From NCBI GenBank assembly GCA_002774185.1, contig PEZG01000025.1, forward strand, positions 1 to 7,269: DNA of 7,269 nt, read 5' to 3'. The stretch comes from Candidatus Roizmanbacteria bacterium CG09_land_8_20_14_0_10_41_9. Its GTDB lineage: Bacteria > Patescibacteriota > Microgenomatia > UBA1406 > GWC2-37-13. Both the position numbers and the translations under genes were made by a program. Shown in pieces: positions 1 through 5,758 of this stretch; position 1 is the first letter of the stretch; every line of letters starts with the position of its first letter. The notes beneath the pieces were generated by a model. The model saw only the letters and a list, made by a program, of their open reading frames with translations, did no database searches and was not told the origin of the DNA.

Positions 1-467
1 TCCCCAGAAAGAATATTTTCGCCAGGTTAAAATGGCTCAAACACGGCGGATGGTCCCCGGATTACCAAATACGCTTCATTGATAAATCCCATTTCAAAAA
101 ATGGCCAAAAGAAATTCACTCAACACCCATTATTGGCGGACAGCTTGGCTACTTAAAACATTCCCTTATCCATTATTTTCATGGGGATCTTGAATCGATG
201 GTTCAGAAAACCATCATCTTTGAAAACATTGAGTCAGACCTGCTGTTTAAGGCAGGCAAACCCGTTTCAACGTTAACCTTTTTCAGGAAGTTCTGGGGTG
301 AATTGTACCGCAGGCTCGTCAGGAATTTGGGTTTTCTGGACGGGGGGATTGGTATAATAGAAGCTGTATATCAAGCTTTTTCCAAAACAATAACATATTT
401 ATTTCTTTATGAAAAAAAACGAAAAGACCTGCCTGCCGGCAGGCAGGAAAAAAGCAGCTCTGTATGA
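1..467 (+). CDS. WaaE/KdtX-like GT2 glycosyltransferase, C-terminal part (5' end outside window)
   Basis: The frame is open from base 3 and ends with TGA at 465-467, giving 154 visible residues. The first in-frame ATG (198) is internal, because typical family sequence continues upstream of it: GGWSPDYQIRFID (fragment residues 15-27), then a GGQLGYL stretch and a HYFHGDLES segment (57-65). This matches the acceptor side of GT2 beta-glycosyltransferases of the WaaE/KdtX type, where a GGWYPD-like motif and a Hy-sl segment follow the catalytic DxD/ED residues, which here lie outside the window. The last third, with RNLGFLDGGIGIIEAVYQAF, is the usual amphipathic membrane-associated tail. Inferred role: cytoplasmic-face sugar transfer during surface glycan synthesis. 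It is the first visible gene of the glycosyltransferase operon and overlaps the next by 59 bases. Its final residues (KDLPAGRQEKSSSV) are partly encoded by an inserted-looking palindrome, so the natural C-terminus may be altered. Confidence 0.85.
   Translation, partial: PRKNIFARLKWLKHGGWSPDYQIRFIDKSHFKKWPKEIHSTPIIGGQLGYLKHSLIHYFHGDLESMVQKTIIFENIESDLLFKAGKPVSTLTFFRKFWGELYRRLVRNLGFLDGGIGIIEAVYQAFSKTITYLFLYEKKRKDLPAGRQEKSSSV
350..358 (+). promoter_or_regulatory. possible internal extended -10 promoter for the GT4 gene
   Basis: TGGTATAAT at 350-358 is a perfect TATAAT with a TGn extension. It lies inside the coding sequence of the upstream transferase and 50 bases before the ATG at 409. No good -35 box is visible at 17 bases; the nearest candidate (TTGGGT, 327-332) is about 20 bases away. 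Transcription would start near 365 and give a leader of about 44 bases. It could equally be a chance match inside coding DNA, so this is a weak call. Confidence 0.3.
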
Positions 468-1512
468 TCCTTACCTTGATGTGATGGGCGGCGGTGAAAA
501 ACACATCCTTTCTATTCTTAAGGCGTTGGAAGAGAAGGGATACGAAATCCATATTTTCTGGGATGAAAACGTTGATGAGAAAATGCGTGAGATTCTTGAC
601 GTGCATTTTTCCAACAAGGTAGTTTATCACCCTAATATATTCAAGCAGACCAGCTCTTTCTTTAATAAATATTTCCTCATCCGCGATTTTGATCTATTTT
701 TTTATATGACAGACGGCAGCTATTTTTTTTCCAGCGCAAAACGAACATATGTTTTCGCTATGGTCCCGGATAAAAAGTTATATGACATGAATTTCATAAA
801 TCGTCTAAAAACATCGATGTTCCAGTTCATTTCCAATTCACGCTTCACGCAGAACCATTTAGAAAAATGGGGCATCAAGTCGTCTGTAATTTATCCATAT
901 ATTGATGATGACAACAATATTGTTCCGAAAGAAAAAACCATCCTTACCATAGGCCGTTTCTTCAAACATCTCCATTCAAAACGACAGGATATAGCAATAA
1001 AAACATTCCAGGAGCTGAAAAAAAATTCCATGTTCCAAGACTACACGTTGATTCTTGCGGGAGGGTTGAAACAAGAAGATAAAAGCTACGTACAGGAACT
1101 TCAACAACTTGCCGGAAATGACTCGTCCATCATTTTTAAAACCAATGTCTCTCATGATGAATTATTAAATCTTTATAAGACTTCGCAGTTCTATTGGCAT
1201 TTTGCAGGATACGGGATAGACGAAGAAGATCATCCTGAGCTGGTGGAGCACTTAGGGGTCTCTCCTTTGGAAGCAATGATGCATGGATGTGTTACATTTT
1301 GTTATGGGGCCGGTGGACCAAAGGAAATCATCCGCCACGGGCAGAACGGATTTTTGTTTAAAAATACTACCGAACTATTAGAAATGATGAATTCTATTGT
1401 CACTAAACAAGATCTCAGAGAAAAAGTCATAAATCAGGCTCGTAATTTCGTAAGGGCAAATTTTTCCTACGAAACCTTTAAAAAAAATGTCATCCGTGAA
1501 TTGTCCCTATGA
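409..1512 (+). CDS. GT4-family glycosyltransferase (GT-B fold)
   Basis: This 367-aa protein is the usual length for a GT4 retaining glycosyltransferase that moves sugar from a nucleotide donor onto a lipid-linked or growing glycan in the cytoplasm. The N-terminal domain shows LYDPYLDVMGGGEKH (18-32), the glycine-rich acceptor-side loop typical of the family. The C-terminal donor domain begins around ILTIGRFF (178-185). It contains YGIDEEDHPE, then the EX7E signature E280-HLGVSPL-E288, followed by GAGGPKEII (300-308), which packs around the nucleotide. The ATG at 409 is the only plausible start: an in-frame TAA lies at 391-393, and the next Met (residue 26) would remove the first beta strand. 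Relatives normally begin directly at the ALYDPY-like strand, so residues 7-13 (TCLPAGR), encoded by the palindrome at 428-447, look like an added segment. There is no Shine-Dalgarno site. The stop overlaps the next start (ATGA). Confidence 0.92.
   Translation: MKKNEKTCLPAGRKKAALYDPYLDVMGGGEKHILSILKALEEKGYEIHIFWDENVDEKMREILDVHFSNKVVYHPNIFKQTSSFFNKYFLIRDFDLFFYMTDGSYFFSSAKRTYVFAMVPDKKLYDMNFINRLKTSMFQFISNSRFTQNHLEKWGIKSSVIYPYIDDDNNIVPKEKTILTIGRFFKHLHSKRQDIAIKTFQELKKNSMFQDYTLILAGGLKQEDKSYVQELQQLAGNDSSIIFKTNVSHDELLNLYKTSQFYWHFAGYGIDEEDHPELVEHLGVSPLEAMMHGCVTFCYGAGGPKEIIRHGQNGFLFKNTTELLEMMNSIVTKQDLREKVINQARNFVRANFSYETFKKNVIRELSL
428..447. repeat. perfect 20-bp GC-rich palindrome inside two overlapping genes
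   Basis: CCTGCCTGCCGGCAGGCAGG equals its own reverse complement over all 20 bases and is flanked on both sides by A-rich DNA. It lies in the 59-base overlap of two glycosyltransferase genes and reads LPAGR in both + frames that use it: near the C-terminus of the upstream protein and near the N-terminus of the downstream one. From memory, LPAGR and CRQAG peptides recur in predicted proteins of CPR bacteria, which suggests a dispersed element; that cannot be tested from one window. In RNA it could fold as an 8-bp stem with a 4-base loop, 19 bases after A of the GT4 start codon. Confidence 0.85.
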
Positions 1513-2393
1513 GTATTTCCGTAGTCATACCGGTATATAAACAAAAAAAACTATTTTTAGAAAATCTTTCCCACAACGTCTCTTACCTGGGACAAAATGA
1601 AATCATTGTGGTGAATGACAACCCAGAAGAAAGCCTTAAGGACGAACTTTTCCACATCAAAAACGTCGTCCTTATTGAAAACGCAAAGAATATGGGATTT
1701 GGGGAAAGTGTGAATAAGGGAGTCATAAAAGCAAAAAATCAATACGTTATGCTGCTAAACAGCGATGTTCGACTGCACGACGTGAGTTTTAAAAAGGCTC
1801 TGGACTATTTTGAAAGCGATCCGCGGATGTTCGCGGTAAGTTTTGCTCAAAAGGAAAAAAACGGTTCCATTGTTGGAAAAAATGAAATCTATTGGAGTGG
1901 AGGCATGTTTTACCATAGAAAAGCAAGCGATCTCTTACCCGGGAAAAACGCATGGGCTGAGGGAGGAGCCTGCATAATTGACAAAAATAAGTTCATAAAA
2001 TTGGGAGGATTTGATAGTATATTTGCTCCTTTTTATTGGGAGGACATCGATCTTTCCTACCGCGCTTGGAAATCGAAATATTTAATATTTTTTGATCCTG
2101 GCATCCAAGTTGAACATTACCATGAGTCAACGATTGGCGCGTATTTCTCAAAAAAACAGATTGCTGCGATCGCTCACAGAAATCAATTTCTTTTTATGTG
2201 GAAGAACATCCACGAAGCGCCCCTTATCGTATCGCAGTGGTTCTTCTTACCATATCAGATGGTATTCCACTTACTCAAGGGTAACACTGCTTTTGTTAAA
2301 GGATTCTTTCTGGCATTTCGACTGCGATCCCGAATAAAAAAAGAACACGGTGTGATTACCGATAGCCAAATTATAAATTCATTTTCATCATGA
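1509..2393 (+). CDS. GT2-family glycosyltransferase (rhamnosyltransferase-like)
   Basis: This 294-aa protein has the full GT-A fold order of an inverting GT2 enzyme. ISVVIPVY (3-10) is the first strand, and EIIVVNDN (31-38) binds the nucleotide with the acidic residue of the VVND turn. NMGFGESVNKG (61-71) matches the N-x-G-fa-a-N-G pattern of rhamnosyltransferase-like members. LLNSDV (82-87) stands in for the metal-binding DxD, with D86 as key residue. GGACIIDKNKFIKLGGFD (152-169) leads to FYWEDIDLSYRAW (175-187), where E178/D179 form the catalytic ED motif. VEHYHEST (201-208) gives the conserved histidine. The C-terminal third contains a hydrophobic stretch likely to lie on the membrane. The start overlaps the stop of the GT4 gene as ATGA (1509-1512) with no Shine-Dalgarno site, which points to translational coupling. 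Exact sugar and acceptor cannot be read from the sequence. Confidence 0.93.
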   Translation: MSISVVIPVYKQKKLFLENLSHNVSYLGQNEIIVVNDNPEESLKDELFHIKNVVLIENAKNMGFGESVNKGVIKAKNQYVMLLNSDVRLHDVSFKKALDYFESDPRMFAVSFAQKEKNGSIVGKNEIYWSGGMFYHRKASDLLPGKNAWAEGGACIIDKNKFIKLGGFDSIFAPFYWEDIDLSYRAWKSKYLIFFDPGIQVEHYHESTIGAYFSKKQIAAIAHRNQFLFMWKNIHEAPLIVSQWFFLPYQMVFHLLKGNTAFVKGFFLAFRLRSRIKKEHGVITDSQIINSFSS

Positions 2394-4006
2394 AAAAGAA
2401 GGTTGTTTATATCGTCTTGGCTTTTAATATTTTAACCAGTGTATTCCTCAATTTTTATAAACAGAACGATTCCCCTCCCTGCATGAATGCGGACGAAGTT
2501 GCGTATGGGTATAATGCTTACTCTATTCTGAAAACCGGAAAGGATGAGTATGGGAAATTTCTCCCTCTTCGATTTAAGTCGTTTGAGGATTATAAATTGC
2601 CGTTGTATGGATATCTGTCTGTTCCGTTCATTAAGATATTCGGGTTGAATGAGTTTTCAACGCGACTTCTCAACAAACTTGTCGGGATCGCCTACGTACC
2701 TTTAGTCTTTCTCATATCTATGGAACTTTTTGGGATAACCGCAATTACTCTTATCGCAACGACGTTGACATCGATCGAACCTTGGATTTACATCATGACG
2801 CGGCACGCCCATGAGGGAGAACTTGCGGCCCTGTTCACCCTTGCCGCACTGTATTTTCTCATTCGCTACATGAAGAAAAAATCGTTTAAGGATTTTCTTT
2901 TTATTAATATCTCGCTTCTCCTCCTTTCCTTTTCCTACCACACCGGACGACTCTTTTTACTCTTTTTTGCAGCCTACCAAGGGTGGCTGATGATTGCGGG
3001 TCGGAAAAAAGGATTTCTTAAGGAAAATGCTTCAAAATTGATAATTATCTTTGCAGTCGTCTGTATTCCTTTTTTCGTGGATTTTAAGTATGGTGCAAAT
3101 CGGGTACAGCGGCTTTTCTTCACGCAAAATGCAGGCTTCCAAATGAGGATTACGGAATACTTGAACGAACACCCGTTAAGGGCGATGCACAACAAACTGA
3201 CCGAAGGAATAAAAAGCATCACGAACAATTATTTCGGACAGCTTTCTCCGGATTTCTTTTTCATCTGGGGTGACCGGAATTGGAGGTTTGGATTCAACGG
3301 ATTTTCCATCCTTACTCCGGTTGAATACCTGTTGTTTTTTGTCGGACTCTACTATTTCTTCCAGAATAAGTTTAAGTACCGATGGCTTATCCTATTTTTA
3401 TTCTTGATAACTCCCCTAAACAACGCTCTTACCTGGCAGGAATATTCTCTCATCCGGACGTATTTCTTGATCTTCCCGATTGTTTTTATTGTTTCGTATG
3501 GAGTGTACCACCTATTTTTATCCTTTAAAAATGTAAGGGTCAGAAACATCAGTTTTGTTATCATCGCGGGTGCATTCCTGTTTTTCATTTCCCAAAGCTG
3601 GGACTTTTATTTTTTCCATTACTCCAAACGCGCCGCGATTGTTCGCGCATGGCAGTGCGGATATAAGGAAGTTGTACAGTATGTAAAAGAGAACTATGAT
3701 AAATTTGATACGTTTGTCATGACCGAACGCTACGGACAACCGTATATCTTTTTTCTCTACTACCTCCAATATCCGCCGGAGAAATACCAAAAACAAGCAA
3801 GCTTATCCATTATTGATGATTACGGATTTGGCGAGGTTGATAAATTTGATAAATTCGACTTTAAATTCGATTTCGATCCGGAAGCGCGAAGAACCAGCTT
3901 TATCGGCTACCCGGACCAGCTGGGCGAGCATATCGGCAACATGAACCTGATTAAAACGATCAAAGTAAAAGGGGAAGAAATCTTTTGGATCTACGAGGCG
4001 AATTAA
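2390..4006 (+). CDS. GT39/PMT-like polytopic membrane glycosyltransferase (GT-C fold)
   Basis: This 538-aa protein has about ten hydrophobic segments (for example 5-22, 97-115, 143-158, 169-183, 213-230, 310-324, 331-347, 356-375, 387-401) and a soluble tail from about 410. The first outside loop carries the catalytic-type acidic pair D35-E36 in NADEVAYGYNAY, followed by YKLPLY (68-73), as in ArnT/PMT-2 family enzymes. E130-P-W132 and the RHAHEGE stretch (138-144) fit the second conserved loop. Such enzymes use polyprenyl-phosphate sugars and act on the outer face of the membrane, so this gene probably finishes the glycan begun by the three upstream transferases. The start overlaps the previous stop as ATGA (2390-2393). 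Residues 484-496 are a Phe/Asp/Lys-rich run (DKFDKFDFKFDFD) in the tail domain. This is the last gene of the operon, and no clear hairpin-plus-T terminator follows. Confidence 0.88.
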   Translation: MKKKVVYIVLAFNILTSVFLNFYKQNDSPPCMNADEVAYGYNAYSILKTGKDEYGKFLPLRFKSFEDYKLPLYGYLSVPFIKIFGLNEFSTRLLNKLVGIAYVPLVFLISMELFGITAITLIATTLTSIEPWIYIMTRHAHEGELAALFTLAALYFLIRYMKKKSFKDFLFINISLLLLSFSYHTGRLFLLFFAAYQGWLMIAGRKKGFLKENASKLIIIFAVVCIPFFVDFKYGANRVQRLFFTQNAGFQMRITEYLNEHPLRAMHNKLTEGIKSITNNYFGQLSPDFFFIWGDRNWRFGFNGFSILTPVEYLLFFVGLYYFFQNKFKYRWLILFLFLITPLNNALTWQEYSLIRTYFLIFPIVFIVSYGVYHLFLSFKNVRVRNISFVIIAGAFLFFISQSWDFYFFHYSKRAAIVRAWQCGYKEVVQYVKENYDKFDTFVMTERYGQPYIFFLYYLQYPPEKYQKQASLSIIDDYGFGEVDKFDKFDFKFDFDPEARRTSFIGYPDQLGEHIGNMNLIKTIKVKGEEIFWIYEAN

Positions 4007-4051
4007 AAAACTTTCAAGTGGAAATGGGCGAGCTCGTCATGATTGAACTTC

Positions 4052-4060
4052 TGATATAAT
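4052..4060 (+). promoter_or_regulatory. extended -10 promoter, leaderless start for the 219-aa gene
   Basis: TGATATAAT at 4052-4060 combines a perfect TATAAT (4055-4060) with a TGn extension. The ATG begins at 4067, seven bases after the last base of the box, which is where transcription normally starts; the mRNA would therefore begin at or next to the start codon. The expected -35 position (about 4032-4037) holds no TTGACA-like sequence but includes most of an 8-bp palindrome, CGAGCTCG (4029-4036). This box separates the gene from the glycosyltransferase operon that ends at 4006. Confidence 0.65.
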
Positions 4061-4066
4061 GAGAGC

Positions 4067-4726
4067 ATGCCAAAAGAGCTTCTTTTTGCTCTAGATAGAC
4101 AACAGGAAGTATTAGAATCTCTAAAACCTAAATTGGGAAGATTTATCAGTGAAAGATTATATCAATGGGGACTAGGTTTTAATGATGTAAGGTTAGTCGA
4201 TGAAGTTGCATTTGGTTACACGGGTATCCCTATTTATGGGCCAGAACTCGCCAGAACTGAACAAGGTTGGAATCCTCATATTGACTTTGGAGTAAAAGAG
4301 GCATTATATACAGGTCCGAGACTTAATCAAAAACATCCTCTCAAAATCCTTCTTCCCCCAACTGAATACGTTGCAATTTCTAACGAATATGGGATTGATG
4401 TTCAAGATCTTATTAGGGGTAGACCTGAATTTTTTGCCTTACCTACGGTAACAATTAGTCTTGGGAGTGTAAATGTGTTAGTTCCAGAACCAGCGGCGCA
4501 TATTAGAGAGTTCACGATAGAAACACTGCTTTTTTATTCATTGGCTGAAGTAGGTGAAAAAAAATTACGAGAGTGGTTTGAAAAGGTTAAAGCCGTAAGA
4601 GATGTTGGTCGCTATTTACATAAAGATGATGTGGTAGTTTCAGCAGAAGAAATGATTAAATTAAGTCAGGAAAGATGGGTAGATGTCGCGATAGAGGAAA
4701 AATGGGATTGGTTAGTAGAATCTTAA
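4067..4726 (+). CDS. hypothetical protein, 219 aa, family not recognised
   Basis: I do not recognise this protein. It is soluble, with no signal peptide or membrane segment, and looks mixed alpha/beta. A helical start (1-33) is followed by a strand-rich middle with VRLVDEVAFGYTGIPIYGPE (41-60), NPHIDFGV (69-76), PLKILLPPTEYVAI (91-104) and VTISLGSVNVLVPEPAAHI (128-146). A charged helical end follows (161-178, 191-219). The HIDFGV strand, the later VNVLVPEP strand and the RDVGRYLHKDD helix loosely recall nucleotidyltransferase-fold proteins of the MNT/AbiEii/LinB kind. However, no GS-x-DxD core is present, so this remains a guess. The start is fixed by an in-frame TGA (4052-4054) and by the leaderless promoter. 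The gene is convergent with the CPBP protease gene, and their stop codons share TTAA. It looks like a genuine gene because it fills the whole space between promoter and neighbour. Confidence 0.8.
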   Translation: MPKELLFALDRQQEVLESLKPKLGRFISERLYQWGLGFNDVRLVDEVAFGYTGIPIYGPELARTEQGWNPHIDFGVKEALYTGPRLNQKHPLKILLPPTEYVAISNEYGIDVQDLIRGRPEFFALPTVTISLGSVNVLVPEPAAHIREFTIETLLFYSLAEVGEKKLREWFEKVKAVRDVGRYLHKDDVVVSAEEMIKLSQERWVDVAIEEKWDWLVES

Positions 4727-5376
4727 ACGAAGAAAAGGACGGTGATGTTGTAGAGAGCGTGGATGAAGATGGGAAGGACCAGGCTTTTGCGCTGAAGAAA
4801 AATAAACGAATTGATAAGGCTTAGGATGATGTCGGTCGCCATGAAAAGGAGAAGGGACGATCCGGACATCCGAACGGTAGTAAACAGAATCGGCACATGG
4901 AGAAAAAAATACAGGATGCTGGCAAAAAAAGAGGAACTCATTGCATTTTTTGATTCTTCATATAAACGTTTTAAAACAAATCCTCTTGATAGAATTTCCT
5001 CGGAAAACGCAGTTGCGAATGCAAGGATAATGAAGAAAAGGAGGGATGAAATCGTCATGTTTGAAGGGATGACGAATTTCCCAGTCCTTATGAAGTTTGC
5101 CGAAAAGGCGCTCAGGAAAAAGAGCGCTCCTGCGGCAAGACCAAAAAGAATGTCGGAAAGGACATGCTTTGAGCGAAGATAGGTTTCAAGGAAAAAATCC
5201 TTTTTTTCCTTGTACCGGATATACCAAAGGACGGGTACGACAAATACCCCTGGCTTTGCGATGAATTCGTCGAACCACTCGGGCGCATGCACCTGCGAAC
5301 GATAGATACTCCATACGATGAGGATTACCGCCCAGATGTTCAACACTCTTTCCCTTTTACTGATTTCCCCTCTCAT
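4723..5376 (-). CDS. CPBP (CAAX-like, Abi) family intramembrane metalloprotease
   Basis: This 217-aa polytopic protein is the typical size for a CPBP protease. Hydrophobic segments lie at about 11-25, 42-53, 73-93, 108-125, 147-160, 174-194 and 199-217. The family motifs are complete: E126-E127-x3-R131 in FSEEILSRGF (motif 1), FFLH with H160 at the membrane helix end (motif 2), and H206-ALY-N210 near the C-terminus (motif 3). E126/E127 and the two histidines would form the metal-dependent active site within the membrane. Bacterial members are linked to bacteriocin self-immunity, peptide or protein maturation and regulated proteolysis; the substrate here is unknown. The gene lies 44 bases downstream of a small XRE regulator on the same strand, so the two may form one unit. 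A possible own -10 (TACATT, 5390-5385) sits 8 bases before the ATG. The stop overlaps the stop of the convergent 219-aa gene. Confidence 0.93.
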   Translation of the reverse strand: MRGEISKRERVLNIWAVILIVWSIYRSQVHAPEWFDEFIAKPGVFVVPVLWYIRYKEKKDFFLETYLRSKHVLSDILFGLAAGALFFLSAFSANFIRTGKFVIPSNMTISSLLFFIILAFATAFSEEILSRGFVLKRLYEESKNAMSSSFFASILYFFLHVPILFTTVRMSGSSLLLFMATDIILSLINSFIFLQRKSLVLPIFIHALYNITVLFFV

Positions 5377-5393
5377 TACCCTAAAATGTACTA

Positions 5394-5415
5394 GGTTGAG
5401 GAAAAAAAATCAACC
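5394..5415. promoter_or_regulatory. inverted repeat between the XRE and CPBP genes
   Basis: GGTTGA (5394-5399) and TCAACC (5410-5415) form a perfect 6-bp inverted repeat around a 10-base spacer that contains eight A residues. It lies immediately upstream of the CPBP gene and just past the XRE stop. It could be an operator for the XRE protein, a weak hairpin limiting readthrough from XRE into CPBP, or chance. The stem is too short and the T-run is in the loop, so it is not a normal intrinsic terminator. Confidence 0.3.
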
Positions 5416-5420
5416 AGAAC

Positions 5421-5639
5421 CTATACGCCCTCTAATAAAACACTCAGCTTTATTTTAAATATTCTAGAAACCTTGTTTAGAACCTTTACGCTTGGATTTG
5501 CTTTTCCTTCTTCTATTCTTGCTAAATATGTTCTATCGATATTCGCCAATAAAGACAATTGCTCTTGAGATAAGCAATTTTTTTTCCTATAATAAATAAC
5601 TTTGCTTCCTAGTCGATTATAAAAAAAGTTGCCTTTCAT
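5421..5639 (-). CDS. small XRE-family (Cro/CI-type HTH) transcriptional regulator
   Basis: This 72-aa protein is essentially one HTH_3 domain. The helix-turn-helix is SQEQLSLLANIDRTYLARIE (24-43), with Q25 and the R36-T-Y-L recognition helix. It is followed by EGKANPSVKVLNKVSRIF (44-61), which matches the usual E-x-G-x-x-x-P-S/T...L-x-x-[IL]-[AS] pattern. There is no additional sensor domain, so it probably works as a dimeric repressor, possibly of its own promoter and of the CPBP gene that follows it. The ATG at 5639 is well fixed because an in-frame TAA lies two codons upstream. There is no Shine-Dalgarno site, and a TATAAA box sits 9 bases before the ATG. The gene is divergent from maf across a 119-base AT-rich gap. 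Comparable single-domain XRE proteins occur in restriction-modification, toxin-antitoxin and phage-like modules; nothing else of such a module is seen except the protease. Confidence 0.93.
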   Translation of the reverse strand: MKGNFFYNRLGSKVIYYRKKNCLSQEQLSLLANIDRTYLARIEEGKANPSVKVLNKVSRIFKIKLSVLLEGV

Positions 5640-5648
5640 AAATTATTG

Positions 5649-5654
5649 TTTATA
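5649..5654 (-). promoter_or_regulatory. probable -10 box of the XRE gene
   Basis: On the minus strand TATAAA reads from 5654 to 5649, with nine bases between it and the ATG at 5639. Transcription starting about seven bases downstream would leave a leader of only a few bases, so this is a near-leaderless arrangement. No strong -35 is visible. A TTAAAC (5679-5674) lies 19 bases upstream of the box. Confidence 0.4.
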
Positions 5655-5689
5655 AGGAATATCTTAGAGATGAGTTTAATTTTATTCAT

Positions 5690-5703
5690 TGACGGATCTG
5701 TCA
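5690..5703. promoter_or_regulatory. near-perfect 14-bp palindrome in the XRE/maf divergent gap, candidate operator
   Basis: TGACGGATCTGTCA at 5690-5703 is symmetric at 12 of 14 positions (one mismatched pair, G5694 with T5699). It sits near the middle of the divergent intergenic region, about 50 bases upstream of the XRE start and 55 bases upstream of maf. Size and symmetry suit binding by a dimeric XRE protein. The assignment rests on position and symmetry only. Confidence 0.35.
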
Positions 5704-5743
5704 TAGTTTTTGATTTATTTATTAATCTGTGTTATATCAACAA

Positions 5744-5752
5744 TGATTTAAG
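5744..5752 (+). promoter_or_regulatory. possible leaderless extended -10 of maf
   Basis: TGATTTAAG at 5744-5752 matches the TGn-TATAAT pattern at the TG and at 4 of 6 box positions. Its distance to the maf ATG (15 bases from T of TG to A of ATG) is identical to that of the strong TGATATAAT box ahead of the gene at 4067. The match itself is weak; the identical spacing is what makes it worth listing. Confidence 0.3.
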
Positions 5753-5758
5753 ATTATT

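Noticed and set aside
251..258. GGCAGGCA, identical to 8 bases of one arm of the palindrome at 428-447
   Set aside because: It encodes ordinary residues of the GT2 tail (KAGKP) and has no second arm, so it is most likely chance.
421..451. GAAAA on both sides of the palindrome (421-425 and 447-451) as a target-site duplication
   Set aside because: The 26-base offset would not preserve either reading frame, and A-rich repeats are common in this stretch.
319..630. 103-aa minus-strand open frame containing CRQAG
   Set aside because: It is a shadow of the two glycosyltransferase genes; the peptide comes from the palindrome read on the other strand.
3839..3877. Tandem-like GATAAATTT/GATTTCGAT repeats in the GT39 gene
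   Set aside because: They encode a Phe/Asp/Lys-rich stretch in a region of this protein family that is normally rich in such residues, and there is no regular repeat unit.
4007..4051. Terminator after the GT39 gene
   Set aside because: There is no GC stem followed by a T-run; TTCAA/TTGAA (4013-4047) and CGAGCTCG (4029-4036) are short and not concentric.
4811..5182. 123-aa open frame on the + strand
   Set aside because: It lies wholly antisense to the CPBP protease, whose motifs are complete. The translation is Arg/Lys-rich without any domain, which is typical of a shadow frame.
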